Positions 51,278-60,571 of a DNA stretch of 64,000 nucleotides are shown in pieces. The notes beneath the pieces were generated by a model. That model did not search any database. It worked only from the letters and a program-made list of their open reading frames with translations, and was not told the DNA's origin. Made by a program: the position numbers and the translations under genes. The stretch spans positions 1 to 64,000 of the forward strand of contig NZ_CAJPUY010000018.1 of NCBI RefSeq assembly GCF_905397275.1. The letters run 5' to 3'. Source of the DNA: Cupriavidus yeoncheonensis (GTDB lineage Bacteria; Pseudomonadota; Gammaproteobacteria; Burkholderiales; Burkholderiaceae). Every line of letters begins with the position of its first letter. The stretch's first letter is position 1.

Positions 51278-52285
51278 TTACTCGATGGTGATCTTGCCCT
51301 GCTCGATCACCGTCTTCCAGCGCCTGAGTTCCTGGTTCTCGAACTGCGCGAACTGCTCGGGCGTATTCGCCACCACCTCGAAGCCGCTCTCGGCCAGCTT
51401 GTCGCGCATCTTCGGCTCGTTGAGCGCGCCGACCAGCGCGCCGTGCAGGCGGCTCTTCACGTCGGCCGGCAGGCCGCGCGGCGCCGCCACGCCCTGCCAC
51501 GAATAGACCTCCACATCCTTCACGCCGCCTTCGGCCATGGTCGGCACGTTGGGCAGCACCGCGGCGCGCTTGTCCGACGTCACCGCCAGTGCGCGCAGCT
51601 TGCCGCTGCGGATGTGCTGCAGCACCGCGTTGATGTTCTGGAAGGACACATCGACCTGTCCGGCCAGCAGGTCGGAGATGGCCGGCGCACCGCCCTTGTA
51701 CGGTACGTGCAGGCCTTCGGTGCCGCTCTTCTGCCAGAACAGCGCCGCGGTCAGGTGGTCCGACGAACCGGCGCCCGAGGTCGCGAAGGCGACCTTGCCC
51801 GGGTTCTTCTTCATGTAGCCGACCAGTTCCTGCACGGTCCTGGCAGGGAAGTTCGGGTTGGCCACCAGCACATTGGGGGCCCGTACTGCCACGGTGAGCA
51901 GGTCGAAGTCCCTGGCCGGGTCATAGGACAGGTTCTTCTGCAGGAACGGATTCACCGCATAGACGCCGATCGACGCCACCATCATCGTGTAGCCATCCGC
52001 CGGCGCGCGCTTGACGAAGGTCGCGCCGATCGCGCCTGTGGCGCCCGGGCGGTTATCCACGACGAAGGGCTGGCCCAGCTTTTCATTGAGCGGCACGGCC
52101 AGCATGCGCGCGATGGTGTCGGTCGAGCCGCCCGCCGGGAACGGCACCACCACCGAAACCGGCTTCTGCGGCCAGGACGGGCTGGCCGCAATGGCAGCGC
52201 CCCCTGCCACGGTCAAGGCCGCCACAGCCGCCAAGACCATGCCCGCGCCGGCACATCGGCGCAGCAGCGTGGAAAGATCGATCAT
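51278..52285 (-). CDS. TTT-family (Bug/TctC-like) periplasmic receptor of the glucarate cluster
   Basis: A 335-residue secreted receptor. The signal peptide runs from MIDLSTLLRRC to about AAIAASP, and the mature protein opens with WPQKPVSVVVPFPAGGSTDTI. It contains ADGYTMM and HVPYKGGAP. GGAG is close to the ATG at 52285. It follows gudD by 61 bp on the same strand. An ordinary reading is that it binds a hexarate or related sugar acid for import. TctA/TctB are missing from the window. Confidence 0.87.
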   Translation of the reverse strand: MIDLSTLLRRCAGAGMVLAAVAALTVAGGAAIAASPSWPQKPVSVVVPFPAGGSTDTIARMLAVPLNEKLGQPFVVDNRPGATGAIGATFVKRAPADGYTMMVASIGVYAVNPFLQKNLSYDPARDFDLLTVAVRAPNVLVANPNFPARTVQELVGYMKKNPGKVAFATSGAGSSDHLTAALFWQKSGTEGLHVPYKGGAPAISDLLAGQVDVSFQNINAVLQHIRSGKLRALAVTSDKRAAVLPNVPTMAEGGVKDVEVYSWQGVAAPRGLPADVKSRLHGALVGALNEPKMRDKLAESGFEVVANTPEQFAQFENQELRRWKTVIEQGKITIE

Positions 52286-52346
52286 TGTTGTCTCCGATTG
52301 GTTCTTGTCTTGCACTGCTTGTTCGAGATCGCGACCCACGCATCCC

Positions 52347-53708
52347 TCAGCGAACCATGCAGGGCGCCTTGTTGTTGAACTTCCAGCCCGGGATCAGGAA
52401 CTGCATGGCGATGGCGTCGTCGCGCGCGCCTAGTCCCTTTTCCTGGTAGAGCGCGTGAGCGCGCGCCAGGGCGTCCATGTCCAGCTCCACGCCAAGGCCC
52501 GGCGTCTTCGGCACCTGCACCAGGCCGCCTTCGATCTTCAGCGGGTCGCGCGTGAGGTGCTCGCCGTCCTGCCAGATCCAGTGCGTGTCGATGGCGGTGA
52601 CACGGCCCGGCGCGGCGGCGGCCACGTGGGTGAACATCGCCAGCGAGATATCGAAGTGGTTGTTGGAATGCGAACCCCAGGTCAGGCCCCACTCGGCGCA
52701 CATCTGCGCCACGCGCACCGAGCCCTGCATGGTCCAGAAGTGCGGGTCGGCCAGCGGGATGTCCACCGACTGCAGCCGCACCGCATGCCCCATCTGGCGC
52801 CAGTCGGTGGCGATCATATTGGTGGCGGTCGGCAGCCCGGTCGCCGCGCGGAACTCGGCCATGATCTCGCGCCCCGAGTAGCCGTCTTCGGCGCCGCACG
52901 GGTCTTCGGCGTAGGCCAGCACGCCGTGCTTGTCGCGGCACAGGCGGATGGCGTCCTTCAGCAGCCAGCCGCCGTTCGGGTCGAGCGTGACGCGCGCCTT
53001 CGGGAAGCGCTCGTGCAGCGCGATGATCGCCTCCATTTCCTCGTCGCCGCTCAGCACGCCGCCCTTGAGCTTGAAGTCGTTGAAGCCATAGCGCTCGTAG
53101 GCGGCCTCGGCCAGGCGCACGACGGCCTCGGGCGTCATGGCCTCTTCATTGCGCAGGCGGAACCACGCGTTGTCGGCACCCGGTTCGGTGCGGTAGCCGA
53201 GCGTGGTGCGGCGGCGGTCGCCGATATAGAACAGGTAGCCAAGCATTTCCACCGCGTCACGCTGCTGGCCTTCGCCCAGCAGGGCCGCCACGGGCACCTG
53301 CAGGTGCTTGCCGAGCAGGTCCAGCAACGCGGCTTCCAGCGCCGTCACGGCGTGGATGGCGATGCGCAGGTCGAAGGTCTGCAGGCCTCGGCCGCCGGCA
53401 TCGCGGCCGGCAAAGGCGGCGCGCGCGCGGTTGAGCATGGCCTGGTACTGGCCAATCGGCTGCCCCACCACGAGTTGCCGCGCATCTTCCAGCGTCTGGC
53501 GGATGCCCTCACCGCCCGGCACTTCGCCCACGCCGGTGTTGCCCGCGCTGTCGCGCAGGATGACGATATTGCGCGTGAAGTACGGGCCATGCGCGCCCGA
53601 CAGGTTCATCAGCATGCTGTCGTGGCCGGCGACCGGCACCACGGTCAGTTCAGTCACGACCGGCGTGGCGGCGTTGTTGCCATGGATGGCGGCTTGCGAA
53701 GCGTTCAT
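52347..53708 (-). CDS. gudD: Glucarate dehydratase
   Basis: A 453-residue enolase-superfamily enzyme (EC 4.2.1.40) that dehydrates D-glucarate to 5-dehydro-4-deoxyglucarate. The KxK base motif is FNDFKLKGGV, the metal carboxylates are in VTLDPNGGW and AYAEDPCG, an asparagine is in TNMIATDW and the catalytic His-Asp region is SHSNNHFDISLAMFTH (in part). The C-terminal WKFNNKAPCMVR is typical of GudD. The gene faces the GntR regulator across a 185-bp gap with a dyad and is followed by the receptor. A dehydratase for the next step (KdgD) is not in the window. Confidence 0.94.
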   Translation of the reverse strand: MNASQAAIHGNNAATPVVTELTVVPVAGHDSMLMNLSGAHGPYFTRNIVILRDSAGNTGVGEVPGGEGIRQTLEDARQLVVGQPIGQYQAMLNRARAAFAGRDAGGRGLQTFDLRIAIHAVTALEAALLDLLGKHLQVPVAALLGEGQQRDAVEMLGYLFYIGDRRRTTLGYRTEPGADNAWFRLRNEEAMTPEAVVRLAEAAYERYGFNDFKLKGGVLSGDEEMEAIIALHERFPKARVTLDPNGGWLLKDAIRLCRDKHGVLAYAEDPCGAEDGYSGREIMAEFRAATGLPTATNMIATDWRQMGHAVRLQSVDIPLADPHFWTMQGSVRVAQMCAEWGLTWGSHSNNHFDISLAMFTHVAAAAPGRVTAIDTHWIWQDGEHLTRDPLKIEGGLVQVPKTPGLGVELDMDALARAHALYQEKGLGARDDAIAMQFLIPGWKFNNKAPCMVR

Positions 53709-53802
53709 GCGGGCTGTCTCCGGAATCTGATTGGTATTCGTTGGCGCAGCGGCTTGGGCTGCGGCATATATCGTCGGCTGCGCATCGCAGACTGCAGCAT
53801 AC

Positions 53803-53839
53803 GTTATCAGTCGTCGTATAACTTACAACCGAGTATAAT
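53803..53839. promoter_or_regulatory. Dyad and -10 box between gudD and its GntR regulator
   Basis: GTTAT (53803-53807) and ATAAC (53818-53822) form an inverted repeat, and TATAAT at 53834-53839 is a perfect -10 for the plus-strand regulator gene. The dyad is a likely GntR operator acting on both genes. Confidence 0.55.
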
Positions 53840-53893
53840 GACCCTATTCTGGCCAGGTCAAGGCCGCAATTTCCCTACGCCCTGCCCACGCTC

Positions 53894-54631
53894 ATGCCCG
53901 ACGCCCAGATGATTCCTCCCGCACCCCTGCGCCGCCGCGGCCGCACGCTGGCCGAGGAAGTGGTGAGCGGCCTCACCGAGCGCATCAGCCAGGGCCAGCT
54001 CAAGCCCGGCGACAAGCTGCCCACCGAGTCCGAGGTCATGGCCAGCTTCGGCGTGAGCCGCACCGTGGTACGCGAAGCGCTGTCGCGCCTGCAGGCCAGC
54101 GGGCTGGTGGAAACGCGCCATGGCATCGGTACGTTCGTGCTGGCGCGTCCGGCGGAAACGCCCTCGCCCTTCCGCATCGACCCCGCGACCATGGGCACCG
54201 CCATGGACGTGCTGGCCATGCTGGAATTCCGCGTCAGCCTGGAGGCCGAGGCGGCCGGGTTGGCCGCGACGCGCCGCAGCGACGAGCAGCTTGCCACCAT
54301 GCGCCGTGCGCTCGACGCCATGAAACGTGGCGCCACCGAAGGCAGCGATTCCGTCGGGGCGGATTTCGAATTCCACCTGTCCATCGCCCGCGCCACCGGC
54401 AACCGCTATTTCACCGACATCATGGGCCACCTGGGCACCATGCTGATCCCGCGCAGCCGCCTGCAGGTGAATAGCCAGGAACGTGCCCAATACCTGGAAC
54501 GCGTGCATATCGAGCACGAGAACATCTACGACGCCATCGAGCGCCACGACCCCGAAGGCGCCAAGGCCGCCATGCGCATGCACCTGACCAACAGCCGCGA
54601 GCGCCTGCGCAAGGCTTCCGCCGCCGCCTGA
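53894..54631 (+). CDS. GntR/FadR-type regulator of glucarate catabolism
   Basis: A 245-residue FCD-type GntR regulator. The winged helix is in LKPGDKLPTESEVMASFGVSRTVVREALSRL (in parts) with ETRHGIGTFV as the wing. The ligand domain follows with FEFHLSIARATGN and HENIYDAIERHD, where the aspartate and histidines bind the metal. It is divergent from gudD and co-directional with the ketoglutarate semialdehyde dehydrogenase, so it is positioned to control both. A dyad and TATAAT lie in front. Confidence 0.88.
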   Translation: MPDAQMIPPAPLRRRGRTLAEEVVSGLTERISQGQLKPGDKLPTESEVMASFGVSRTVVREALSRLQASGLVETRHGIGTFVLARPAETPSPFRIDPATMGTAMDVLAMLEFRVSLEAEAAGLAATRRSDEQLATMRRALDAMKRGATEGSDSVGADFEFHLSIARATGNRYFTDIMGHLGTMLIPRSRLQVNSQERAQYLERVHIEHENIYDAIERHDPEGAKAAMRMHLTNSRERLRKASAAA

Positions 54632-54771
54632 ACGACTGGCGGCCGGCGCGGTTGCGGTCAGTCGCCTCATGTCATATGATGTCTTACGAGATTTGCGACG
54701 GATCCCCGGCGCGGATCCGGTCAGTTTGACGGCGACCTCCGCACCCTTCTTCCCTTTGCAGGAAACCCAAC

Positions 54772-56349
54772 ATGACGATTACCGGCGAAATGCTGATCGG
54801 CGCGAGCGCCGTGCGCGGCACCGACGAACCCTTCCATGCCATCAACCCGGCCACTGGCGAGACCCTGGAACCGGTCTTCCACGGTTCCGCCAGCGCCGAC
54901 GTGGCGCGTGCCTGCGAACTGGCCGAAGCGGCGTTCGATACCTTCCGCGCGACCACGCCGGAGCAGCGCGCGAGCTTCCTGGAAGCGATTGCCAACCAGA
55001 TCGAAGCGCTCGGCGACGCGCTGATCGAACGCGCCCATGCCGAGAGTGCGCTGCCGATCGCCCGCCTGCAAGGCGAGCGTGGCCGCACCACGGGCCAGCT
55101 GCGCCTGTTCGCCACGGTGCTGCGCGCCGGCCGCTGGCAGGCCGCAACGCTCGACAGCGCCCTGCCCGAGCGCACCCCGCCGCGGCCCGACCTGCGCATG
55201 CAGAAAATCGCGATCGGACCGGTGGCCGTGTTTGGCGCCAGCAACTTCCCGCTGGCATTCTCCGTGGCCGGCGGCGATACCGCCTCGGCCCTGGCGGCCG
55301 GCTGCCCGGTGGTGGCCAAGGCGCATCCCGCACACCCCGGCACGTCCGAACTGGTCGGCCGCGCGATCCGCAAGGCCGTGGCCGAGGCGGGCCTGCCGGA
55401 AGGCGTGTTCTCGTTGCTGACCGGCGCCGGCCACACCGTGGGCACGGAACTGGTGGCCCATCCGGCGATTCAGGCCGTGGGCTTCACGGGCTCGCGCACC
55501 GGTGGCCTGGCGCTGATGCAGGTCGCCAGCAACCGCGCCCAGCCGATTCCGGTCTATGCGGAGATGAGCAGCATCAACCCGGTCTTCCTGCTGCCCGAAG
55601 CGCTGGCGGCACGCGGCGAAGCCATCGCGCGCGACCTGGCCGATTCGCTGGTGCTCGGCGTCGGCCAGTTCTGCACCAACCCCGGCCTGCTGCTCGCACT
55701 GGAAGGCCCGGCACTCGACAAGTTCCGCGCGTCGGCCGGCGCCGCCCTGACGGCCAAGCCGGCCGGCACCATGCTGACGCCGGGTATCCAGCACGCGTTC
55801 GAACAAGGCATCGGCAAGCTGTCGAGCATCCATGGCCTCGCGCGTACCGCGAGCGGCCAGGCCAGCACGGGCCCCAACCAGGCCTGCGCGGCGGTCTTCG
55901 AGACCACGGCGCAACACTTCATCGCCGACCCGCGCATGCATGCCGAGGTGTTCGGGCCGTCCACCGTACTGGTGGCCTGCCGCGATATCGGGGACATGCT
56001 CGCCGTCACGCGCGAACTGGAAGGCCAGCTGACCGCGACCGTACAGGCTGACCGGGGTGACTACGCGTTGGCCGGGCAACTGCTGCCGGTGCTGGAACGC
56101 AAGGTAGGCCGCGTGCTCTTCAACGGCTATCCGACCGGTGTGGAAGTGTCGTACGCCATGGTCCACGGCGGGCCCTTCCCGGCCACGTCCGACACGCGCA
56201 CGACCTCGGTCGGCACCACGGCAATGGACCGCTTCCTGCGCCCGGTGTGCTACCAGAACGTGCCTGCCGAACTGCTGCCGGCCGCGCTGCAGGACGGCAA
56301 TCCGCTGGCGCTGTGGCGGCTAAAGGACGGCGAGCCGGCGCGCGCCTGA
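54772..56349 (+). CDS. 2,5-dioxovalerate (alpha-ketoglutarate semialdehyde) dehydrogenase
   Basis: A 525-residue NAD(P)-dependent aldehyde dehydrogenase (EC 1.2.1.26) that makes 2-oxoglutarate, the last step of glucarate breakdown. The NAD region has AVFGASNFPLAFSVAGGDTASAL (in parts) and FTGSRTGGLAL. The glutamate is in YAEMSSINPVFLLP and the cysteine in LGVGQFCTNPGL. Its length of about 525 and the FSVAGGDT motif match the ketoglutarate semialdehyde type. It lies downstream of the regulator in the same direction, closing the pathway begun by GudD, apart from the KdgD step, which must be encoded elsewhere. Confidence 0.9.
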   Translation: MTITGEMLIGASAVRGTDEPFHAINPATGETLEPVFHGSASADVARACELAEAAFDTFRATTPEQRASFLEAIANQIEALGDALIERAHAESALPIARLQGERGRTTGQLRLFATVLRAGRWQAATLDSALPERTPPRPDLRMQKIAIGPVAVFGASNFPLAFSVAGGDTASALAAGCPVVAKAHPAHPGTSELVGRAIRKAVAEAGLPEGVFSLLTGAGHTVGTELVAHPAIQAVGFTGSRTGGLALMQVASNRAQPIPVYAEMSSINPVFLLPEALAARGEAIARDLADSLVLGVGQFCTNPGLLLALEGPALDKFRASAGAALTAKPAGTMLTPGIQHAFEQGIGKLSSIHGLARTASGQASTGPNQACAAVFETTAQHFIADPRMHAEVFGPSTVLVACRDIGDMLAVTRELEGQLTATVQADRGDYALAGQLLPVLERKVGRVLFNGYPTGVEVSYAMVHGGPFPATSDTRTTSVGTTAMDRFLRPVCYQNVPAELLPAALQDGNPLALWRLKDGEPARA

Positions 56350-56454
56350 GCTTGCCGGGCAGGTTCAGCACAGCACATCGAGCAGCGCAAACAACCCGGC
56401 GTCCGCCCTGGCCGCCGAGTGCGAGCGCCGGACGCTGCGGCAGCCGGCGAGCCA

Positions 56455-57609
56455 TCACTCAGGGCATGCGCAGCTGGCATCGGTCCGCGCAAAGAGCACG
56501 GATCGATTGCGTCCGCCCGATTTCGCCAGGTACAAGGCCTTGTCTGCCTGGTCGATCAGATGCTCCGGGCTCACCGCCTTGTCTGTCGTACCCGCCACCC
56601 CGACCGACAGCGTCACGACGGCGCCGTCGATGGCGATGACCGTCCCGGGCACGCAGACTTTCTGCCGGTACCACTCTGCCCGGCGCATGGCGGCATCGGC
56701 TTCCATGCCGGGCAGGAGCACCAGGAACTCTTCGCCGCCATAGCGGCACACCACGTCACCGGCGCGCGCCTGCTGTTGCAGGAGCGAGGCCACGTGCCGC
56801 AGTACCTGGTCCCCGGCCGAGTGGCCATGGCGGTCGTTGATCTGCTTGAAATGGTCGATATCGAGCAGCAGCACCGCCACGGACTGGTCCGTCCTGGCGC
56901 CCGGGCCAAATTCCCGCCGGAGCGAGTCGTTGAGGTAGCGCCGGTTGTACAGGCCCGTCAACGGATCCCGGTTGGCCTGCTCGGTGAGCTGGGCCTGCAG
57001 CGCCTGCACGGCCTCGAGCTGGCCCTGCAACGCCTGCTCGCTCAGCTTCAGCTTGTGTCGCGTCTCGCTCAGGCTCAGCGCGCGGAAATAGGCGCCTCGG
57101 GCAAACAGCAGCAGATAGACCGACAGACACGCCATGCTCAGGGCCGTGACCGGCATCGTCGTATCGGGTTCGAACTTCAGTCCGAACCAGGCGACCGACA
57201 CGGCGGCCCCTGCCGCCGACAAGCCGGCCGCCTGCAGCGCCCCGCGAAAGCCGCGGAACGCCGCCAGGTTGATGCACCCGCATATGACCAGCAGGAAGGT
57301 AATCCATAGCGGAAAGCCCAGCCAAGCGGTCCACAGGCCGAAGCACCAGTCATCCAGGCGCAGGTTATGGATCTCGGCTTCGAGCGGGTCGCGCGCATGC
57401 CTGGCTACCAGGTAGACCACGTGCGGATAGACCAGGAACTGGAGCGACATCAGCACCCATGCCATCGCGCCCTGGCCCGTGGCATGGAAATGCACGGCAA
57501 AAATCAGGAAGACAATCCACCACGACGCCGTGCGATTGCGGTGGTTCATCTTCACCACCCAATGCACTGCGCCGGGCCGGCTCTGGTTCGTATTGTCGAT
57601 GGTCTGCAA
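56455..57609 (-). CDS. MASE2-GGDEF diguanylate cyclase
   Basis: A 384-residue inner-membrane enzyme that makes c-di-GMP. An N-terminal MASE2-like region with several hydrophobic helices and the typical HARDPLEAEIHNLRLDD reaches about residue 175. A coiled coil (LSEQALQGQLEAVQALQAQL) and a GGDEF domain follow. The catalytic motif is RYGGEEF and an RAGD inhibitory I-site lies five residues upstream, so product feedback is expected. DPLTGLYNRRYL marks the start of the domain. It faces the glucarate operon end and does not belong to it. Confidence 0.9.
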   Translation of the reverse strand: MQTIDNTNQSRPGAVHWVVKMNHRNRTASWWIVFLIFAVHFHATGQGAMAWVLMSLQFLVYPHVVYLVARHARDPLEAEIHNLRLDDWCFGLWTAWLGFPLWITFLLVICGCINLAAFRGFRGALQAAGLSAAGAAVSVAWFGLKFEPDTTMPVTALSMACLSVYLLLFARGAYFRALSLSETRHKLKLSEQALQGQLEAVQALQAQLTEQANRDPLTGLYNRRYLNDSLRREFGPGARTDQSVAVLLLDIDHFKQINDRHGHSAGDQVLRHVASLLQQQARAGDVVCRYGGEEFLVLLPGMEADAAMRRAEWYRQKVCVPGTVIAIDGAVVTLSVGVAGTTDKAVSPEHLIDQADKALYLAKSGGRNRSVLFARTDASCACPE

Positions 57610-58163
57610 GTCCCCTTCCCCCAGTCCCTCCCCTTGCGGCAGTCATCTGCGCCCCGGACCGATGCAGCCCGGGCGAATCCGCCCGTCCTGCCCGCACGGG
57701 GTACGCGACCTTTCAAGGCGTCGCGACTGGGGAGTAGTACCGCGAGAATATCAGGGAGTTGGGCGTGCGCAGCACCCCGCAACGCGGGACGGGCGTTCGC
57801 GGGAACGAAGGCGATCCCGGACACCGCTGGCACGCGGGTGCACCTCGGCAAGTTCCGCCGGAAATCCACCCCGACCAAAGGAGGGAGATGAAGCGCCTGT
57901 TTTCCGCCGCCAGCGGCGGCGGCGGCGGCAGACTGATTCCTGGACCTTTCTAATAGGACGGGTGCTCAACCCGTCCCTCGTTTAAACCAATTCGCTGGCT
58001 TTCATGTACAAATAAAGCGTTTCGTTGGATTTCAAGCAGCGGGAGCCGCCTGAGTCGAAGTGACGCGCCTTCGAATATCGGACCGTGGCGTTGACAACCA
58101 CGCCCCCAATGCGAGGGTATCAAGGGGTTGCCTTCATCGCTGCTGCCCCCTCAGAAGTTATTG
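57610..58163. other. 554-bp intergenic region without a confident gene
   Basis: This gap marks the change from highly GC-rich DNA to the less GC-rich block on the right. It contains a CGG microsatellite at about 57910-57929, a perfect hairpin at 57956-57976 and a short minus-strand frame at 57982-58101. That frame could encode 39 residues from a GTG, ending with LKSNETLYLYMKASELV. The frame's wording looks more like the end of a real protein than random sequence. However, it has no ribosome binding site and lacks an upstream body, so it may be a gene remnant. I see no other gene, repeat or insertion sequence. Confidence 0.5.
57956..57976. terminator. Perfect 8-bp hairpin, possible terminator
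   Basis: GGACGGGT (57956-57963) pairs with ACCCGTCC (57969-57976) around GCTCA. It is followed on the plus strand by CTCGTTTAAA. On the minus strand it stands directly behind the short open frame at 57982-58101. Confidence 0.5.
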
Positions 58164-59132
58164 TTATTCAGCTGTGATTTTCCCATCCTTAATCACCTTC
58201 GCCCAGGTAGCAAGTTCCTGGGTCACGAATTTGTCCAGAGTCGGAGGGTCCATGTAGGCAGCAAAGCCACCCTGCTCCTCAACCTTCTTCTTGTACTCGG
58301 GGCTTTCCACGATTTTCCGAATCGATGTGGAGAGCTTCTTGACGATGTCCGGCGGTGTGCCTGCCGGAGCGAATACCGCGAACCAGGACTCCACGTTGTA
58401 GCTTGGCAGGCCCGCTTCAGCAGAAGTTGGGACATCGGGCATCGAAGGATGGCGCTTAAGCCCCGTGTAAGCCAGTGCCTTGATTTTTCCGGCCTTGACC
58501 TGGCCGATTACCGATGGCGGTGTCGTCACGAACATGTCGACCTGGCCGCCAATGAGGTCGCTCACCACCGGGCCGGCACCCTTGTACGGGACGTGTGTTA
58601 CCGGGACCTGCGCTTGGTTGCCGAACATGACGCCTGCGATATGCTGGATGGAACCATTGCCCGATGACGCGAAGAACAAGCCTCGATTGTCCTTCTTGCC
58701 AAAGGAAATCAGGTCGCGCAGGTTCTGCGCTGGAATCTTGCCGCTGACAGCGATGACATGCGGGGCACGCATCACCAGCGCTACAGATGCGAAGTCCTTA
58801 GGTTTCCAACGCGCCTGGGGAAAGAGCGCCGGATTTCCCACGTGATAGCCGGAATACTGCATCAGGAGCGTGTAGCCATCTGGCTTGGCTCGTGCGACAG
58901 CTTCCGTGCCAATGTTGCCGCTGGCGCCCGGCCGGTTCTCAATCACGATGGGCTGCCCCAAGTCCTTGGCGAGCTGCTCGCCGATGAGCCGCGCAACGAT
59001 ATCGGTCGACCCGGCGGGTGCGCTCGGGACAATCATCGTGACAGGCTTGCCGGGATAGGCGTCCGCAGCGAACACCGGCCATACAGCCGCCAGTATGAGA
59101 GCCGTCACAGCGGCCTTAACGCTCCATTTCAT
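58164..59132 (-). CDS. TTT-family (Bug/TctC-like) periplasmic receptor of the sugar-acid block
   Basis: A 322-residue exported receptor. The signal peptide is KAAVTALILAAVWPVFAADA and the mature protein begins YPGKPVTMIVPSAPAGSTDI. It carries PDGYTLL, HVPYKGAGP and PDVPTSAEAGLPSY. AGGAG precedes the ATG at 59132. It is the last gene of the minus-strand operon that starts with the VOC gene. Codons use more A and T at third positions than in the genes to the left. Its ligand is probably a sugar acid (inference). Confidence 0.86.
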   Translation of the reverse strand: MKWSVKAAVTALILAAVWPVFAADAYPGKPVTMIVPSAPAGSTDIVARLIGEQLAKDLGQPIVIENRPGASGNIGTEAVARAKPDGYTLLMQYSGYHVGNPALFPQARWKPKDFASVALVMRAPHVIAVSGKIPAQNLRDLISFGKKDNRGLFFASSGNGSIQHIAGVMFGNQAQVPVTHVPYKGAGPVVSDLIGGQVDMFVTTPPSVIGQVKAGKIKALAYTGLKRHPSMPDVPTSAEAGLPSYNVESWFAVFAPAGTPPDIVKKLSTSIRKIVESPEYKKKVEEQGGFAAYMDPPTLDKFVTQELATWAKVIKDGKITAE

Positions 59133-59198
59133 TTTTTGTCTCCTATTGATGTATATGCCGGAAGGCATTGCCATCCCGGCCGTGTCACCGGTTGTCCG

Positions 59199-60539
59199 TC
59201 ACTTCCGGAACAGCGCTTCCATCTCTTTCCGAACGCGGTACGCCGGTTGCTCAGCGTCGATGAACACGTCCTCCCACGTTAGGGACTGGTCCTTGGGTAC
59301 ATCGCGACGCAGCTTCAGGTGATGGGCCAGACCCAAAGGCAGACTGCCGACACGGAGCGACTCCTTTGCAGGGAAGAGCTTGCCAAATACCGTGTAGCCG
59401 CCTTCGCCATCGAGCATCTCCCCTGCCTTCAAGTCCCGCTTTGCGGTTGCGACAACATCTGCATTGAAGTGCTGGCCTACGCCGGTGGGCTCGCGGCGCA
59501 GTCCCACGCTCGCCACGGAGACGCCGAGCTCCAGGCCGATGAGGTGCCATTTCTTGTACTGCACCATGCACTGGCCGTTGGGGTCGGTGAAGACCTGGTA
59601 TTCCTTGAAGCAGCGGCGAATGTACTCGGTCGGTGCCTCAATGCAGACCCAGACACCCTTACGGATGTCGTAGCCCACGGACGTACCATCGGTGTTCAGC
59701 GATGACACCACGTCGACTACCCCCTTCTCCGACAGCACACCGCCATCCGACTTGAGCCGCATGACCGTGGGAATCTGCTCGACGGAAGCCGGTGCAAAGG
59801 TGATACCTTCCGCCTGCACCTGAAGACCGGTGGCATTCGCAATGGCAGTGCTTTCGATAGCCGGCTTGGAGCCATCGAGGAAAGCATTGAACATCTTCGG
59901 GTTCATGCCACCGATGCGCGCCTGCTCGGCCGTCACGCCCCAGTGGTCCCAGACGGTATCGGGCGTCGATTCGCGGAACTTGGGCAGCCACTTGTGGCCA
60001 CGCCCCGCGGCGACGATAGGGAACCCACAAGTGCGAGCCCAATCCACCAGTTCGCAAGCCAAGCCTGGTTGGTCACCATAGGCCAAGGAGTACACCACTC
60101 CAGCCTCGCGGGCACGGTGGGCCAGCAGCGGGCCGCAAAATGCATCGGCTTCGACCGTTACATTGATGACGTGCTTGCCGTGCTTGAACGCTGCGAGACA
60201 GTGGTCGACCGCAGCAATGGGGTTACCCGTACATTCAATGATGATGTCAACGCCAGGATGCGCCACAAGCGCTTCCCAATCATCGCCGACGTGCGTCGAG
60301 CCTGTGCGTACCGCGTCGTCCAGCGACGCTGCCTTAGCGCGACCAGGTTCCCAACCAACTCGCTCAAGGCTGGCGTGGGCGTTTGCCGGCACAAGGTCGG
60401 CAATCCCGACCATGTGCACGCCTGGAGTGCGAGGTACCTGCGCCAGGTACATCGAGCCAAACTTCCCTGCGCCAATGAGGCCAACGCGCACGGGCTTTCC
60501 TTGCTCGGCACGCGCGAGCAACTGAGGATAGAAATTCAT
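59199..60539 (-). CDS. Gfo/Idh/MocA-like NAD(P)-dependent oxidoreductase with C-terminal SAF domain
   Basis: A 446-residue enzyme. The N-terminal Rossmann fold has VGLIGAGKFGSMYLAQV and the later EC..NPIAAVDHCLAAFKHGKHVINV segment. A middle catalytic part (KWLPKFRESTPDTVWDHWG) precedes a C-terminal SAF-like domain (DVVATAKRDLKAGEMLDGEGGYTVFGKL in parts) of the type found in flagellar FlgA and sialic-acid synthase. Proteins of this fusion are often called homoserine-dehydrogenase-like; several act on short sugar acids. It lies between the IlvD/Edd dehydratase and the receptor gene, so a sugar-acid substrate is most plausible, not homoserine. Confidence 0.8.
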   Translation of the reverse strand: MNFYPQLLARAEQGKPVRVGLIGAGKFGSMYLAQVPRTPGVHMVGIADLVPANAHASLERVGWEPGRAKAASLDDAVRTGSTHVGDDWEALVAHPGVDIIIECTGNPIAAVDHCLAAFKHGKHVINVTVEADAFCGPLLAHRAREAGVVYSLAYGDQPGLACELVDWARTCGFPIVAAGRGHKWLPKFRESTPDTVWDHWGVTAEQARIGGMNPKMFNAFLDGSKPAIESTAIANATGLQVQAEGITFAPASVEQIPTVMRLKSDGGVLSEKGVVDVVSSLNTDGTSVGYDIRKGVWVCIEAPTEYIRRCFKEYQVFTDPNGQCMVQYKKWHLIGLELGVSVASVGLRREPTGVGQHFNADVVATAKRDLKAGEMLDGEGGYTVFGKLFPAKESLRVGSLPLGLAHHLKLRRDVPKDQSLTWEDVFIDAEQPAYRVRKEMEALFRK

Positions 60540-60571
60540 GGTCCAATCCAGTAAGGTGGAAACTAAATGCG

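Noticed and set aside
57610..58163. tRNA or attachment site at the composition boundary
   Set aside because: No cloverleaf or CCA end was found, and no integrase is adjacent.
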